Shown in pieces: positions 6,110 to 15,969 of a DNA stretch of 46,360 nt (its first letter is position 1; each line of letters begins with the position of its first letter). Source of the DNA: Paludibacteraceae bacterium (lineage in GTDB: Bacteria; Bacteroidota; Bacteroidia; Bacteroidales; Paludibacteraceae); assembly GCA_024400125.1 (NCBI GenBank), contig JAKSNG010000016.1, positions 1-46,360 on the forward strand, given 5' to 3'. Position numbers and translations under genes: made by a program. A model generated the notes under the pieces. It saw only the letters and a list, made by a program, of their open reading frames with translations, was not told the DNA's origin and did no database searches.

Positions 6110-6874
6110 ATGTTTATTCAATTTGGCATAAAAGATTTTATTGACATCCTGCTGGTAGCGATTATTCTCTACGAGACGTATCGTCTATTGCGGCGTTCTG
6201 GAGCCAAGAACCTCTTCTGGGGCATTCTGATTTTTATTGCAGCATGGTTCTTAGTTTGCTTCATTTTTAAGTTAGAGTTGACGGGTGCATTATTTGACCG
6301 CATCATCAGTGTGGGTGCTATTGCTATCATTGTCATTTTCCAAAACGAGATACGCAACCTGTTCTATCGCTTGGGGGCACGATTTAGTTCATTCCGGCTT
6401 ATGCAAAATCGGCAACAAGAAGATGATACGATGATTCAACAAGTGATATTGGCTTGCCGACATTTAGCAGACAAAAAAACGGGTGCACTCATCGTCTTGG
6501 CAGGTAACCAAAATGTCAAAGAATATACGGACACTGGCGAAGAGATTGAGGCGATGGTCTCTGCTCCGCTATTGGAAAACATCTTCTTCAAGAACACCCC
6601 ACTACACGATGGCGCCGTCATTATTACAGACAATCGCATTAAAGCAGCCGCCTGCATTCTGCCTGTCTCCAAACAAGACTTACCACTCCAATTTGGACTC
6701 AGACACCGTGCTGCATTAGGTATTTCGGAACGAGAAAACAATACCCTTGCTATCGTCGTTTCTGAGGAAACAGGGCATATCGCTATTGCTCAAAATAGTC
6801 ATATCAAGGAAGTCAACAACGAAGAACTCGTTCAGTTACTATACCAACATTTTTCTACTAATGCTACTAATTAA
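6110..6874 (+). CDS. cdaA: Diadenylate cyclase, membrane-bound CdaA type
   Basis: 254 residues. It makes cyclic di-AMP from two ATP. Three hydrophobic segments lie in the first ~85 residues ([47 protein letters not shown]), followed by the cytosolic DAC domain. Catalytic Asp167-Gly-Ala (LHDGAVII) and Arg198-His-Arg (RHRAALG) are both present. It lies 5 nt after folP and 8 nt before metG, so it is part of one operon. No CdaR partner is adjacent. Also called dacA. Confidence 0.95.
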   Translation: MFIQFGIKDFIDILLVAIILYETYRLLRRSGAKNLFWGILIFIAAWFLVCFIFKLELTGALFDRIISVGAIAIIVIFQNEIRNLFYRLGARFSSFRLMQNRQQEDDTMIQQVILACRHLADKKTGALIVLAGNQNVKEYTDTGEEIEAMVSAPLLENIFFKNTPLHDGAVIITDNRIKAAACILPVSKQDLPLQFGLRHRAALGISERENNTLAIVVSEETGHIAIAQNSHIKEVNNEELVQLLYQHFSTNATN

Positions 6875-6882
6875 TATTTAAT

Positions 6883-8961
6883 ATGAATAACTTCAAACGT
6901 ACATTGGTAACAACCGCCCTTCCTTATGCGAACGGTCCCGTTCATATTGGACACCTCGCAGGCGTGTATGTTCCAGCAGACATTTATGTGCGTTACTTAC
7001 GCCTACGCGGAAGAGACGTACTTTTCATTGGTGGTAGCGACGAACATGGCGTGCCTGTCACTATCCGTGCTCGAAAAGAAGGCATTACTACTCAACAAGT
7101 GGTTGATCGGTATCACGAACTGATTAAATCGTCTTTTGAGCGCTTTGGTATATCCTTTGATATATACTCGCGCACGACGAGCGCTATTCATCATCAGTTT
7201 GCGTCCGACTATTTCCGCAAACTCTATGAAGACGGCAAGTTCATCGAACAGACCACCGAACAATTCTATGACCCAGAGACGGGACATTTCCTCACCGACC
7301 GAAACATCAAAGGTGAGTGTCCTCGTTGCCATGCGGCAGGCGCATACGGAGATCAATGTGAGAAGTGCGGTTCCACCCTATCTCCAGACGAACTGATCAA
7401 TCCCTACAACGCCGAGACGGGCAATCCGCTACAGAAACGCCCAACTTCACACTGGTATCTGCCATTAGACCAATATCAACAATGGCTTGAGAAATGGATA
7501 TTGGAGGAGCACAAAGAGTGGCGCCCCAATGTGTATGGTCAATGCAAATCGTGGCTTGACGGCGGCTTACGTCCTCGTGCTGTCACACGTGACCTTGACT
7601 GGGGTATTCCTGTGCCTGTCGAAGGAGCTGATGGCAAAGTATTATACGTATGGTTTGACGCACCAATCGGCTATATCTCGAATACTAAAGAACTGTGCGA
7701 CGCACGACCTGAGCAGTTCGGAAATTGGGAAACGTGGTGGAAAGATTCAAGTACACGTTTAATCCATTTCATCGGAAAAGACAACATTGTTTTCCACTGT
7801 ATTGTCTTCCCTTCTATGCTCAAAGCCGATGGTTCCTATATTCTTCCAGACAATGTGCCGTCTAACGAATTCTTGAACCTCGAAGGAGACAAGATTTCCA
7901 CCTCACGTAACTGGGCAGTATGGTTGAACGAGTATCTGGACGATTTCCCGGGCAAACAGGATGTTTTGCGTTATGTGCTGACAGCTAATGCTCCAGAAAC
8001 CAAAGATAACGATTTCACTTGGGCAGATTTCCAAGCACGTAATAACAATGAGTTGGTTGCTATCTACGGCAATTTCGTCAATCGTGCACTGGTACTCACG
8101 CAAAAGTATTTTGAAGGCAAGGTCCCTGCTCGTGGCGAATTGAACGACTATGACCGCGCCACTATTGAAGAGTTCAAAAACGTCAAGACCCAACTTGAGG
8201 AGTTGCTGGAGAACTTCCGTTTCCGCGATGCACAAAAGGAGGCAATGAACCTCGCACGTATCGGCAATAAATATCTGGCAGATACCGAGCCATGGAAACT
8301 CGCCAAGACCGACATCGCACGGACAGGAACAGTACTCAACCTCTCCCTACAAATCGCAGCTAATTTAGCCACTGCTTTTGAGCCATTTTTGCCGTTTTCA
8401 TCGGCTAAACTGCGCGAAATGCTTTGCATGGATGCAGCCAATTGGGACACACTCGGTTCACTCAATCTTCTCACGGAAGGACATGCGCTCGGCACCGTAT
8501 CGCTATTGTTTGAGAAATTGGAAGATAGCGTTATCCAAGGTCAGTTAGACCGCTTGGCTCGTATCAAAAAAGAGAATGAGGAAAAAGCGAAAGAAGAAGA
8601 ACTCAAGAACTGGCATCCAGCCGCCATCAAAACCGATACAACTATCGATGAATTCGACAAAATAGATATCCGTGTGGCTACCGTGTTAGACTGTCAGCCG
8701 GTCAAGAAGTCCGAACGATTACTGCAGTTTACTTTGGACGACGGCGTTGGACAACGCACCATCTTAAGTGGCATCGCACAATCCTATCCTGATCCGTCTG
8801 TATTAGTGGGCAAACAAGTACTGTTTATTGCCAATTTCCCACCACGCAAAATGATGGGTATTGAAAGTAATGGTATGATTCTATCTGCCGTTAATGCAGA
8901 TGGCAAATTAGTAGTTACTACGGTATCCAAAGACGTCAAAAATGGCGTTCAAGTAGGCTAA
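6883..8961 (+). CDS. metG: Methionyl-tRNA synthetase
   Basis: 692 residues. It charges tRNA-Met with methionine. Class I signatures: HIGH at 21-24 (PVHIGHLAG) and KISTS at 337-341, the KMSKS equivalent. A zinc knuckle with CPRC and CEKC lies around 145-162. The C-terminal ~110 residues form the dimerising tRNA-binding (Trbp111-like) domain: [13 protein letters not shown], then GIAQSY and [18 protein letters not shown]. It is last in the folP operon; a tRNA-Met gene lies 140 nt downstream. Confidence 0.98.
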   Translation: MNNFKRTLVTTALPYANGPVHIGHLAGVYVPADIYVRYLRLRGRDVLFIGGSDEHGVPVTIRARKEGITTQQVVDRYHELIKSSFERFGISFDIYSRTTSAIHHQFASDYFRKLYEDGKFIEQTTEQFYDPETGHFLTDRNIKGECPRCHAAGAYGDQCEKCGSTLSPDELINPYNAETGNPLQKRPTSHWYLPLDQYQQWLEKWILEEHKEWRPNVYGQCKSWLDGGLRPRAVTRDLDWGIPVPVEGADGKVLYVWFDAPIGYISNTKELCDARPEQFGNWETWWKDSSTRLIHFIGKDNIVFHCIVFPSMLKADGSYILPDNVPSNEFLNLEGDKISTSRNWAVWLNEYLDDFPGKQDVLRYVLTANAPETKDNDFTWADFQARNNNELVAIYGNFVNRALVLTQKYFEGKVPARGELNDYDRATIEEFKNVKTQLEELLENFRFRDAQKEAMNLARIGNKYLADTEPWKLAKTDIARTGTVLNLSLQIAANLATAFEPFLPFSSAKLREMLCMDAANWDTLGSLNLLTEGHALGTVSLLFEKLEDSVIQGQLDRLARIKKENEEKAKEEELKNWHPAAIKTDTTIDEFDKIDIRVATVLDCQPVKKSERLLQFTLDDGVGQRTILSGIAQSYPDPSVLVGKQVLFIANFPPRKMMGIESNGMILSAVNADGKLVVTTVSKDVKNGVQVG

Positions 8962-9015
8962 AACACCCACAAAACGCACTTTTTTGATAAAAAATGCAAA
9001 AAAATGAGACTAAAA

Positions 9016-9047
9016 TTTGGTAGTTTCATTTTTTTGTTGTACCTTTG
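9016..9047 (+). promoter_or_regulatory. Promoter of tRNA-Met
   Basis: TTTG 9016-9019, 20 nt, TACCTTTG 9040-9047, a perfect Bacteroidota promoter. Transcription should start near 9054, about 47 nt before the mature tRNA end. Confidence 0.85.
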
Positions 9048-9100
9048 CACGCTTTTTCAAAAAGACCTTATGTTTTATATGGTATTTTTTGGACTTGCGC

Positions 9101-9174
9101 GGCGGGATAGCTCAGCTGGTTAGAGCGCATGATTCATAATCATGAGGTCCCCAGTTCAATCCTGGGTCCCGCTA
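9101..9174 (+). tRNA. tRNA-Met (anticodon CAT)
   Basis: A full cloverleaf of 74 nt: acceptor GGCGGGA/TCCCGCT (first pair G-T wobble), D stem GCTC/GAGC, anticodon stem CATGA/TCATG around TTCATAA (anticodon CAT), T stem CCCAG/CTGGG with loop TTCAATC, discriminator A. CCA is not encoded. The paired position 1-72 argues against initiator tRNA. A tRNA-Ile2 read with lysidine also carries CAT in the gene and cannot be fully excluded, but elongator Met is favoured. Confidence 0.9.
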
Positions 9175-9188
9175 CAGTACTAAAGAGA

Positions 9189-9220
9189 GCAGTTGCAGCA
9201 ATGCGACTGCTTGTTTTTTT
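9189..9220 (+). terminator. Terminator after tRNA-Met
   Basis: GCAGTTGC (9189-9196) pairs with GCGACTGC (9203-9210) with one wobble and a 6-nt loop, followed by TTGTTTTTTT. Confidence 0.85.
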
Positions 9221-9239
9221 GCACTTTTTGACAAAAAAG

Positions 9240-9271
9240 TTTGTGTATTCCAAAAAAATGTAGTATCTTTG
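9240..9271 (+). promoter_or_regulatory. Promoter of the RND efflux operon
   Basis: TTTG 9240-9243, 20 nt, TATCTTTG 9264-9271; 43 nt before the adaptor ATG. No regulator gene or obvious operator palindrome lies nearby. Confidence 0.8.
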
Positions 9272-9314
9272 TCGCGAATTTAGAATAACCCCAAAAATAC
9301 TAATAGATTTTACT

Positions 9315-10391
9315 ATGAAACGTTATCTACTCATTTTGCCAATTACTTTAGGTTTATGTTCGTGTATTAAGGTTCCTGAGGAGAAACACACTTCTTATGA
9401 TACGATGGAAGTGGCACTACAAACGGTGACCGAAACTGTCTCATATAGTGCGACTTTAGAGGGCCTAACCGATGCTGTTATCTCTCCACGTGTTCAAGGA
9501 CATTTAACGCGCAAATGTGTTGATGAAGGACAACGTGTGCAGGCAGGCGAGGTGCTCTTTATTATTGACAACCGCGAGGCAGTATTGGAAGTCAATTGCG
9601 ACTTAGCAGATGTCTCTGCCGCAGAAGCACAATTGAGTACCGCACAATTAGAACTCGAAAGTCAACAAAACCTCTTTAATCAAGGGATTACTTCATCCTA
9701 TTTATTACAAGAGGCTAAGAATCGTGTGCAAACGGCAGAAGCCGCATTAAAGCAGGCACAAGCACGATTAAAAAGTGCCGAATTGAACTTAGAATACCAT
9801 ACTATCAAAACTCCTATTGCAGGTATAGTTGGGTCTATTCCATATAATGTAGGCGAACTGATAGATATGAACAGCGTTCTCACCACCATCAGCGGCACAC
9901 AAGATATGATTGCTAAGTTCTCTATCAACGAGAGTGAGTTGAATAGTCTCGTTTTGGCAGGCAGCATCGATTCTATTCTACGGACTGCACCAGAAGTGGA
10001 GTTGAAACTAAAAGACGGTACTCTCCACCCCTACAAAGGACACCTTATCAGCGTCTCTGGTATAGTCAACCGCGTGACAGGTGCTGTCTCTATACGAGCT
10101 AAGTTCCCTAATCCCAAAGGGCAATTATACTCTGGCATTCAAGGGTCTGTGTGCATTCCTTTTACGTATGATGATGTGATGGTAATTCCCGAAACAGCAA
10201 TCGTTCGACTGCAGAACAAAGCCATCGTCTATAAAGTGCAAGAGGATAGCACCGCTTTGGCTACCAATGTGGAAGTTGTATCGTTAGCCAATGGAAAGGA
10301 AGCTGCCGTAATCAGCGGAGTTGCCGTAGGCGATAAGATAGTAGCCGTTGGCGCAGCTAACGTAACCGATGGACAACAAGTAATCTTCTAA
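9315..10391 (+). CDS. RND efflux periplasmic adaptor lipoprotein (AcrA/MexA type)
   Basis: 358 residues. A lipoprotein signal peptide ends in L-C-S-C (Cys17), anchoring it in the inner membrane. Then come the membrane-fusion-protein elements: first half of the lipoyl domain (ISPRVQGHLTRKCVDEGQRV, QAGEVLFIID), an alpha hairpin rich in Ala/Gln/Glu (about 95-155), the second lipoyl half (YHTIKTPIAGIVGSIP) and a beta barrel (IAKFSINESELNSL). It bridges the pump and the outer-membrane channel encoded 23 nt downstream. Substrates cannot be deduced. Confidence 0.93.
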   Translation: MKRYLLILPITLGLCSCIKVPEEKHTSYDTMEVALQTVTETVSYSATLEGLTDAVISPRVQGHLTRKCVDEGQRVQAGEVLFIIDNREAVLEVNCDLADVSAAEAQLSTAQLELESQQNLFNQGITSSYLLQEAKNRVQTAEAALKQAQARLKSAELNLEYHTIKTPIAGIVGSIPYNVGELIDMNSVLTTISGTQDMIAKFSINESELNSLVLAGSIDSILRTAPEVELKLKDGTLHPYKGHLISVSGIVNRVTGAVSIRAKFPNPKGQLYSGIQGSVCIPFTYDDVMVIPETAIVRLQNKAIVYKVQEDSTALATNVEVVSLANGKEAAVISGVAVGDKIVAVGAANVTDGQQVIF

Positions 10392-10414
10392 CCACTCTTC
10401 AAAATTAAGAAGTT

Positions 10415-13400
10415 ATGTCAAAAGGAAACATATTCGTGAATCGTAAGGTGATGGCTATCTCCATCTCCTTACTTATACTACTGATTGGGTTCATTTCGCT
10501 CAAGACTCTTCCTATTGAGCAATATCCAGACATTGCACCACCGTCAGTCTATGTCTCCACAGCCTATAATGGTGCAGACGCTCGGTCGGCGATGGAATCC
10601 GTCATTGTGCCGTTAGAAGACCAAATCAACGGAGTAGAAAACATGCTATACATGTCCTCTACCGCCTATTCATCTGGCGCAGTAGAGATTGTTGTCTATT
10701 TCAAGCAAGACACCGATGCGGATTTGAACACCATCAACGTGCAAAACCGTGTTCAGGCAGCCATGGGACTTATGCCTGCAGAAGTGACGCAAGTGGGTGT
10801 TACTGTCAGCAAGAAACAGAACAGTATGCTGCAAATATCGGGATTAGTCAGCCGTGACGACCGATTTGATGAACAATTTATTGCCAATTATATTGACATC
10901 AACGTTAAGCCACGTTTGCTCCGTATTCCTGGTGTGGGTGGCATCACGATGTTAGGAAACACCTATTCTCTCCGCGTGTGGCTCAAACCGGATGTAATGG
11001 CACAGTATGGTCTGACTCCAAACGAAGTGTTTGCTGCCTTGCAGTCACAGAATATGGTGCAAGCAACCGGTGCCCTCGGTGAAAGTTCGGGTAACACCTA
11101 TCTCTTCACAATGGAGTGGAAAGGAAGATTGAAAGAAGTATCTGAGTTCGAAGACATCGTCATTCGAGCTACATCGGCTGGTGAAGTATTACGACTCAAA
11201 GACTTGGCAACTGTGGAATTAGGTAACGTGAATTATAATTACACTTCCGCCATCGCTAATCATCCAGGAGTTCTCTTTATCGTTAACCAAACTGCTGGTT
11301 CCAATGCCACAGAAATTAACCGACAGATTTCACAAATCTATGAGGATATACAGCACGAGTTGCCTGCTGGATTAGAGTTTACGACCCTGCTCACTTCAGA
11401 CGATTTCCTGTATGCTGCTATTCATAATGTGGTGGAAACGCTGATTATCGCTATTCTGCTCGTTATTTTAGTCGTATTCTTCTTCCTGCAAGATTTCAAG
11501 GCGACTCTCATTCCGTCTATCTCTATTATTGTTTCGCTATTAGGTACTTTCGCAGTAGTTAAGTTGGCAGGTTTTTCTCTAAATATCATTACCCTTTTTG
11601 CCCTCGTACTTGCCATAGGAACGGTAGTGGATGATGCCATTGTCGTGGTGGAGGAGGTAATGGGCAAATTAGAGAGCGGCAAATATCACACTACTCACCA
11701 AGCAACTATGGACGCGATGTCCGAGGTTAGTATGGCAGTCATCAGTTGTACGCTTGTGTTTATGGCAGTGTTTATCCCAGTCACCTTCATGCCTGGCACA
11801 TCTGGCACGTTCTTTACCCAATTCGGTATTACATTGGCATCCTCTGTAGGTATTAGTTGCATCTGCGCAATGACTTTATGCCCAGCTTTGTGCGTCATGC
11901 TGATGCGCCCCAAGTCTGCCGAAGATGGCACAAAAAAGAATTTTACATATTATGTTAAACAAGCATATACGGCTTCCTATACTACCTTATCAAACAAGTA
12001 TCAAGGTTGGGTTGAGCGTTTCATCAAACGCTACAAAATAGCCTGGATTTTAGTACTTATCGCAGGAGGAGCACTACTCTACTTGATGAAAACGATGCCT
12101 GCGGGTCTTGTTCCACAAGAAGACCAGGGCGTTATGTTGGTCAATGTGACTATGCCTGCTGGTACGACATTGAAAGAAACCGAACAAATCATGATTAAGG
12201 TCGAAGAGCGCATCAACACTATTCCTGAAGTAGAGACTTGTGCCCGAGTTGCAGGTTACGGACTGATTTCTGGTAGCGACTACAGCTATGGTATGTTCGT
12301 TGTGCGTCTCAAACCCTGGGATGAGCGAAAAGGTATTGAGCACTCTATTGACATGGTGATGTACCGTTTCTATCTCGCTTGTGAAGATATCAAAGAAGCA
12401 GTCGTCATACCATTTCAGACTCCCCAAATATCTGGTTACGGCAATTCTACATCCATCGAATTGATTTTAGAAGACCGACAAGGGGGAGATATGAGCACAT
12501 TCTTTGATTATGCACAACGCTTCCGAGCCAAAATTACTGAACGTCCCGAGGTGAGCATGGCGTTACTCAATTACTCTGAGAGTTTTCCCAAATACGAAGT
12601 AAGTGTAGATAATGTTCAGTGCGCACGCGCGGGCATAGATGCGAACACCGTGTTGAGCACTTTGGGAGCGTATTGCGGTGGCGCATACGTCAGTAACTAT
12701 AGCAAATTCGGTAAGGTTTATCGTGTAATGGTCAGTGCTGCCCCCGAATATCGATTAGACGCCTCCTCACTCAACAATATATTCATAAAAGTTGAGGACA
12801 AGATGACACCTATCTCACAGTTCGTCACGCTTACTCCCAAAGTAGGTTCCGCCAGTCAAAATCGCTTCAATCTCTATCAAGCCATCACCTGCAATGTCAA
12901 TGCCGCCAACGGCTACTCCGATGCCGAAGCGCAACAAGCCATTGAGGAGGTCTTTCAAGAGGTCTTTCCGCGTTCAGGCTTTGGATATGAGTATGGAGCC
13001 ATGTCGCGTGAATTGGCAGAAAACGCCAAAAGCAACACGACGGGTATCATCTACTTAATCGCTATCTTCCTCATCTATCTCATCTTAGCCTGCCTCTATG
13101 AATCGTGGTTTATTCCGTTCGCGGTACTATTATCCGTTCCGTTTGGCTTAATGGGTTCATTCTTAACATCCCAATTGTGCGGTTTAGACAACAATATCTA
13201 CCTCCAAGCGGGTGTAATCATGCTTATTGGACTATTGGCTAAAACCGCCATTCTCATCACGGAATTCGCTGTGGAGAAACATAAACAAGGATTTTCCATT
13301 ATCGAGGCAGCCAAAGGGGCTTGTCAAGACCGTTTTCGTCCCATTCTAATGACCGTTCTCACAATGATTGTCGGTATGATTCCACTCATTATCGAGGGTG

Positions 13401-14962
13401 GTGCTGGTGCCCATGGTAACCGATCCCTCTCCATCGGTGTGGTAGGGGGTATGACGATTGGTATTATCGCTATTCTTTTTGTAGTGCCTGCTTTTTATAT
13501 CGTCTTCCAGACTCTACACGATAAAGTACAAGGCACCCAACAAACACCTACTAATCCGAAACCTGCGATGCTACCAATTATCGCTTTGTTATGCCTCGTA
13601 GCACTTCCATCTTGCGGTATTTATAAGAAGTACCAACCGCAGACAGAAATTACTCAAGCGATTTTAGGACAAGACTCACTAACTAATGCTTATGTGGGAG
13701 AAAGTTCTATTGCTACGTTGTCATGGAGGGAAGTATTCACAGACCCGTATTTGCAACAACTGATTGATAGCGCCCTCGTGCGAAATACCGACCTACATAT
13801 CGCGCAGCTGAATATTGAGCAAGCACAAGCCAATCTAATGCAATCTAAATTAGCCTATTTGCCCTCATTCGGGCTTGCTCCACAAGGCGGTATAGCACGT
13901 TCACTTAATGGCAACAGCAGCAATATATGGACCTATAATATACCCCTTTCTGCTTCATGGGAGATAGAGGTGTTTGGCTCTATCACACAGCGACTTAGAC
14001 AAGCCAAAGCGCTCGCTTATCGAGCAGAAGATATCAAACAGGCAACCCAAGCGCAACTGATTGCTAATTTAGCCATGAGTTATTATAATCTCATCCTCCT
14101 TGATCACCAACTCACAATCGCTCTCAATAGCCGTCAGTTATGGGTTTCTTCACTGGAGACACAACGTTCACTTATGTTGAATGGCAAAGCATATATGCCA
14201 GCCGTTCACCAGTTGGAGGCTTCCATGAGTGGTGTAGATGCCCAAATCTTGGATTTACGTCGCGCGATTGGGCGCACAGAGAATGCTATCAATCTTCTAC
14301 TCGCACAAGAGCCGCAGCCTATTCCACGAGCAGAATGGCGGGAGTTCGATATACCAGATTTCCGATTGGGAGCCCAAGCAGATTTACTCACCAATCGACC
14401 AGATGTAAGGGCAGCGCAACGCGAATTGGAATCCGCGTATTACATCACGCAACAAGCTCGCTCGGCTTTTCTACCGAAGTTAACATTAAGCGGCGTTCTT
14501 GGTTGGACCAATGGCGAAGGTATGACCATACTCAACCCTACACAATGGATTCTCAATGCCATAGGACAATTGACGCAACCTGTCTTTCAACAAGGACGAC
14601 TCATTGCTCAACTGCGAACGGCAAAGGCGCAACAAGAACAAGCTAAACTAAACTTTGCCAATGCAGTTCTCAAAGCTGGTAATGAAGTGAATAATGCCTT
14701 AGCCGATTACCAATTGGCAAGAGAAAAAGATCTCATTTATAAAAAACAAGTTTTGGCATTACAAGCCGCATTCGATGGTACTATAGAGTTGCAGCAAAAC
14801 GGAAAAGCTATTTATCTGGAAGTACTTAATGCACAAGAAACACTCCTTGACGCACAAATGACTGAATCTATCAATATGTATAGTCAATTGGAAGCATTCA
14901 TCCGCCTCTATTCATGTCTCGGCGGCGGGACTGATATGGTCGCAACAGCCGAGAAGAAATAA
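10415..14962 (+). CDS. RND (HAE1) multidrug pump fused to outer-membrane efflux factor
   Basis: One 1515-residue frame. Residues 1 to about 1040 are a complete AcrB-type proton-driven pump: 12 membrane segments, the proton-relay pair Asp406-Asp407 (GTVVDDAIVVVEE) and Lys943 (GLLAKTAILITEFA), where AcrB has D407/D408 and K940. From Met1052 a complete OprM/NodT-type lipoprotein follows: hydrophobic MLPIIALLCLVALPSCG with lipobox L-P-S-C (Cys1067), then two outer-membrane-efflux repeats (WREVFTDPYLQQLIDSAL; SARSAFLPKLTLSGVLG; QQGRLIAQLRTAKAQQEQA). Normally these are two genes. The pump's C-terminus is cytosolic, so the buried signal sequence could act as a 13th crossing that is cut by signal peptidase II, or ATG 13568 could be an internal start. 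Family calls are secure; how the fusion matures is unknown. Confidence 0.93.
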   Translation: MSKGNIFVNRKVMAISISLLILLIGFISLKTLPIEQYPDIAPPSVYVSTAYNGADARSAMESVIVPLEDQINGVENMLYMSSTAYSSGAVEIVVYFKQDTDADLNTINVQNRVQAAMGLMPAEVTQVGVTVSKKQNSMLQISGLVSRDDRFDEQFIANYIDINVKPRLLRIPGVGGITMLGNTYSLRVWLKPDVMAQYGLTPNEVFAALQSQNMVQATGALGESSGNTYLFTMEWKGRLKEVSEFEDIVIRATSAGEVLRLKDLATVELGNVNYNYTSAIANHPGVLFIVNQTAGSNATEINRQISQIYEDIQHELPAGLEFTTLLTSDDFLYAAIHNVVETLIIAILLVILVVFFFLQDFKATLIPSISIIVSLLGTFAVVKLAGFSLNIITLFALVLAIGTVVDDAIVVVEEVMGKLESGKYHTTHQATMDAMSEVSMAVISCTLVFMAVFIPVTFMPGTSGTFFTQFGITLASSVGISCICAMTLCPALCVMLMRPKSAEDGTKKNFTYYVKQAYTASYTTLSNKYQGWVERFIKRYKIAWILVLIAGGALLYLMKTMPAGLVPQEDQGVMLVNVTMPAGTTLKETEQIMIKVEERINTIPEVETCARVAGYGLISGSDYSYGMFVVRLKPWDERKGIEHSIDMVMYRFYLACEDIKEAVVIPFQTPQISGYGNSTSIELILEDRQGGDMSTFFDYAQRFRAKITERPEVSMALLNYSESFPKYEVSVDNVQCARAGIDANTVLSTLGAYCGGAYVSNYSKFGKVYRVMVSAAPEYRLDASSLNNIFIKVEDKMTPISQFVTLTPKVGSASQNRFNLYQAITCNVNAANGYSDAEAQQAIEEVFQEVFPRSGFGYEYGAMSRELAENAKSNTTGIIYLIAIFLIYLILACLYESWFIPFAVLLSVPFGLMGSFLTSQLCGLDNNIYLQAGVIMLIGLLAKTAILITEFAVEKHKQGFSIIEAAKGACQDRFRPILMTVLTMIVGMIPLIIEGGAGAHGNRSLSIGVVGGMTIGIIAILFVVPAFYIVFQTLHDKVQGTQQTPTNPKPAMLPIIALLCLVALPSCGIYKKYQPQTEITQAILGQDSLTNAYVGESSIATLSWREVFTDPYLQQLIDSALVRNTDLHIAQLNIEQAQANLMQSKLAYLPSFGLAPQGGIARSLNGNSSNIWTYNIPLSASWEIEVFGSITQRLRQAKALAYRAEDIKQATQAQLIANLAMSYYNLILLDHQLTIALNSRQLWVSSLETQRSLMLNGKAYMPAVHQLEASMSGVDAQILDLRRAIGRTENAINLLLAQEPQPIPRAEWREFDIPDFRLGAQADLLTNRPDVRAAQRELESAYYITQQARSAFLPKLTLSGVLGWTNGEGMTILNPTQWILNAIGQLTQPVFQQGRLIAQLRTAKAQQEQAKLNFANAVLKAGNEVNNALADYQLAREKDLIYKKQVLALQAAFDGTIELQQNGKAIYLEVLNAQETLLDAQMTESINMYSQLEAFIRLYSCLGGGTDMVATAEKK

Positions 14963-15002
14963 TCACATGTTATAGATAAGTGTATAATCTCTTTAAACGA
15001 GC

Positions 15003-15839
15003 ATGGTTAACGTATCATTAGTACTATATCACCCCGATGAACAGCAAGTGTCTTCCCTTGTGGATACCCTGCTGCAGGCTAAGCGCGTGCGCAAAGTCTT
15101 TCTTATCGACAATTCGCCGATTTCATCGGAAAATTTAGCCAAACTAAAAGGCAAAGTTAAATACATCTGGAACAAAGGCAAAAACTTGGGCTATGGTGCA
15201 GCACACAATATCGCCATCCGTGAATCGGTTTATTGGAAAACTGCCTTTCATTTAGTCATGAATGCAGACATTGAAGTTAAAGCGGAAGATATTGACATTT
15301 TGCACGATTTCATCGCAAAACAACCCGCAATCGGTAGTCTTATGCCGAAAGTAGTTTACCCATCTGGCGAAACGCAATATCTATGCAAATTATTACCCAC
15401 ACCATTGGATGTGTTTGGCAGACGGTTTCTGCCACAGTGGCTCATACGCCGACGCAATGAACGCTACGAATTACGCGATTCGGGTTATAATAAACTCATG
15501 AATGTACCCTATCTCAGCGGATGTTTTATGTTCCTACGAACAGAAGCTGTTTTGAAAGCGCGCCTATTTGATGAGCGGTACTTTATGTATCCTGAGGACG
15601 TAGATTTAACTCGTACTATTCACAGAGATTACTTGACCGTTTTCTTCCCTGACGTAACCATCGTTCATCATCATGCTAAAGAGTCCTATAAAAATAAACG
15701 ATTGCTATGGATACACATCATTAATATGTGTCGCTATTTCAACAAATGGGGATGGATATTTGACCGAGAAAGACGACTCTTTAACCAACTTACTTTGGCA
15801 GATTTGCATAAAAATACACAAAAAATGCCAAAAATTTAA
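15003..15839 (+). CDS. Glycosyltransferase family 2, rhamnosyltransferase-like
   Basis: 278 residues, soluble. The N-terminus is a GT-A nucleotide-sugar fold (VNVSLVLYHPDEQQVSSLV; KVFLIDNSP; NKGKNLGYGAAHNIAI; LVMNADIEV). The usual NPD/DxD metal motif is replaced by N-A-D. Later YLSGCFMFLRTEA and FDERYFMYPEDVDL give the acceptor/catalytic ED motif of WbbL-like enzymes. It probably adds a sugar to lipopolysaccharide or another surface glycan on the inner face of the membrane. It lies 40 nt after the efflux ORF with no terminator between, so it may share that transcript. The substrate is not predictable. Confidence 0.88.
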   Translation: MVNVSLVLYHPDEQQVSSLVDTLLQAKRVRKVFLIDNSPISSENLAKLKGKVKYIWNKGKNLGYGAAHNIAIRESVYWKTAFHLVMNADIEVKAEDIDILHDFIAKQPAIGSLMPKVVYPSGETQYLCKLLPTPLDVFGRRFLPQWLIRRRNERYELRDSGYNKLMNVPYLSGCFMFLRTEAVLKARLFDERYFMYPEDVDLTRTIHRDYLTVFFPDVTIVHHHAKESYKNKRLLWIHIINMCRYFNKWGWIFDRERRLFNQLTLADLHKNTQKMPKI

Positions 15840-15847
15840 TCAAACTC

Positions 15848-15878
15848 TTGCATATATCAAAAAAAAGCAGTACCTTTG
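15848..15878 (+). promoter_or_regulatory. Promoter of secDF
   Basis: TTG 15848-15850, 20 nt, TACCTTTG 15871-15878. The leader of about 85 nt begins with a hairpin (CATGAG 15894-15899, CTCATG 15903-15908). The 20 nt at 15847-15866 are identical to those at 28001-28020 in the nadB promoter. Confidence 0.8.
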
Positions 15879-15969
15879 CACGATTTTTGCGCGCATGAGG
15901 CGCTCATGTGGGCGGGTATATATCAAATTAGGAGATATTTTTAATAACTAATAAACAACAACAAACATT

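Noticed and set aside
14140..14646. 168-aa plus-strand ORF within the efflux fusion
   Set aside because: It is a shadow frame of the outer-membrane-factor coding sequence with no recognisable domain.
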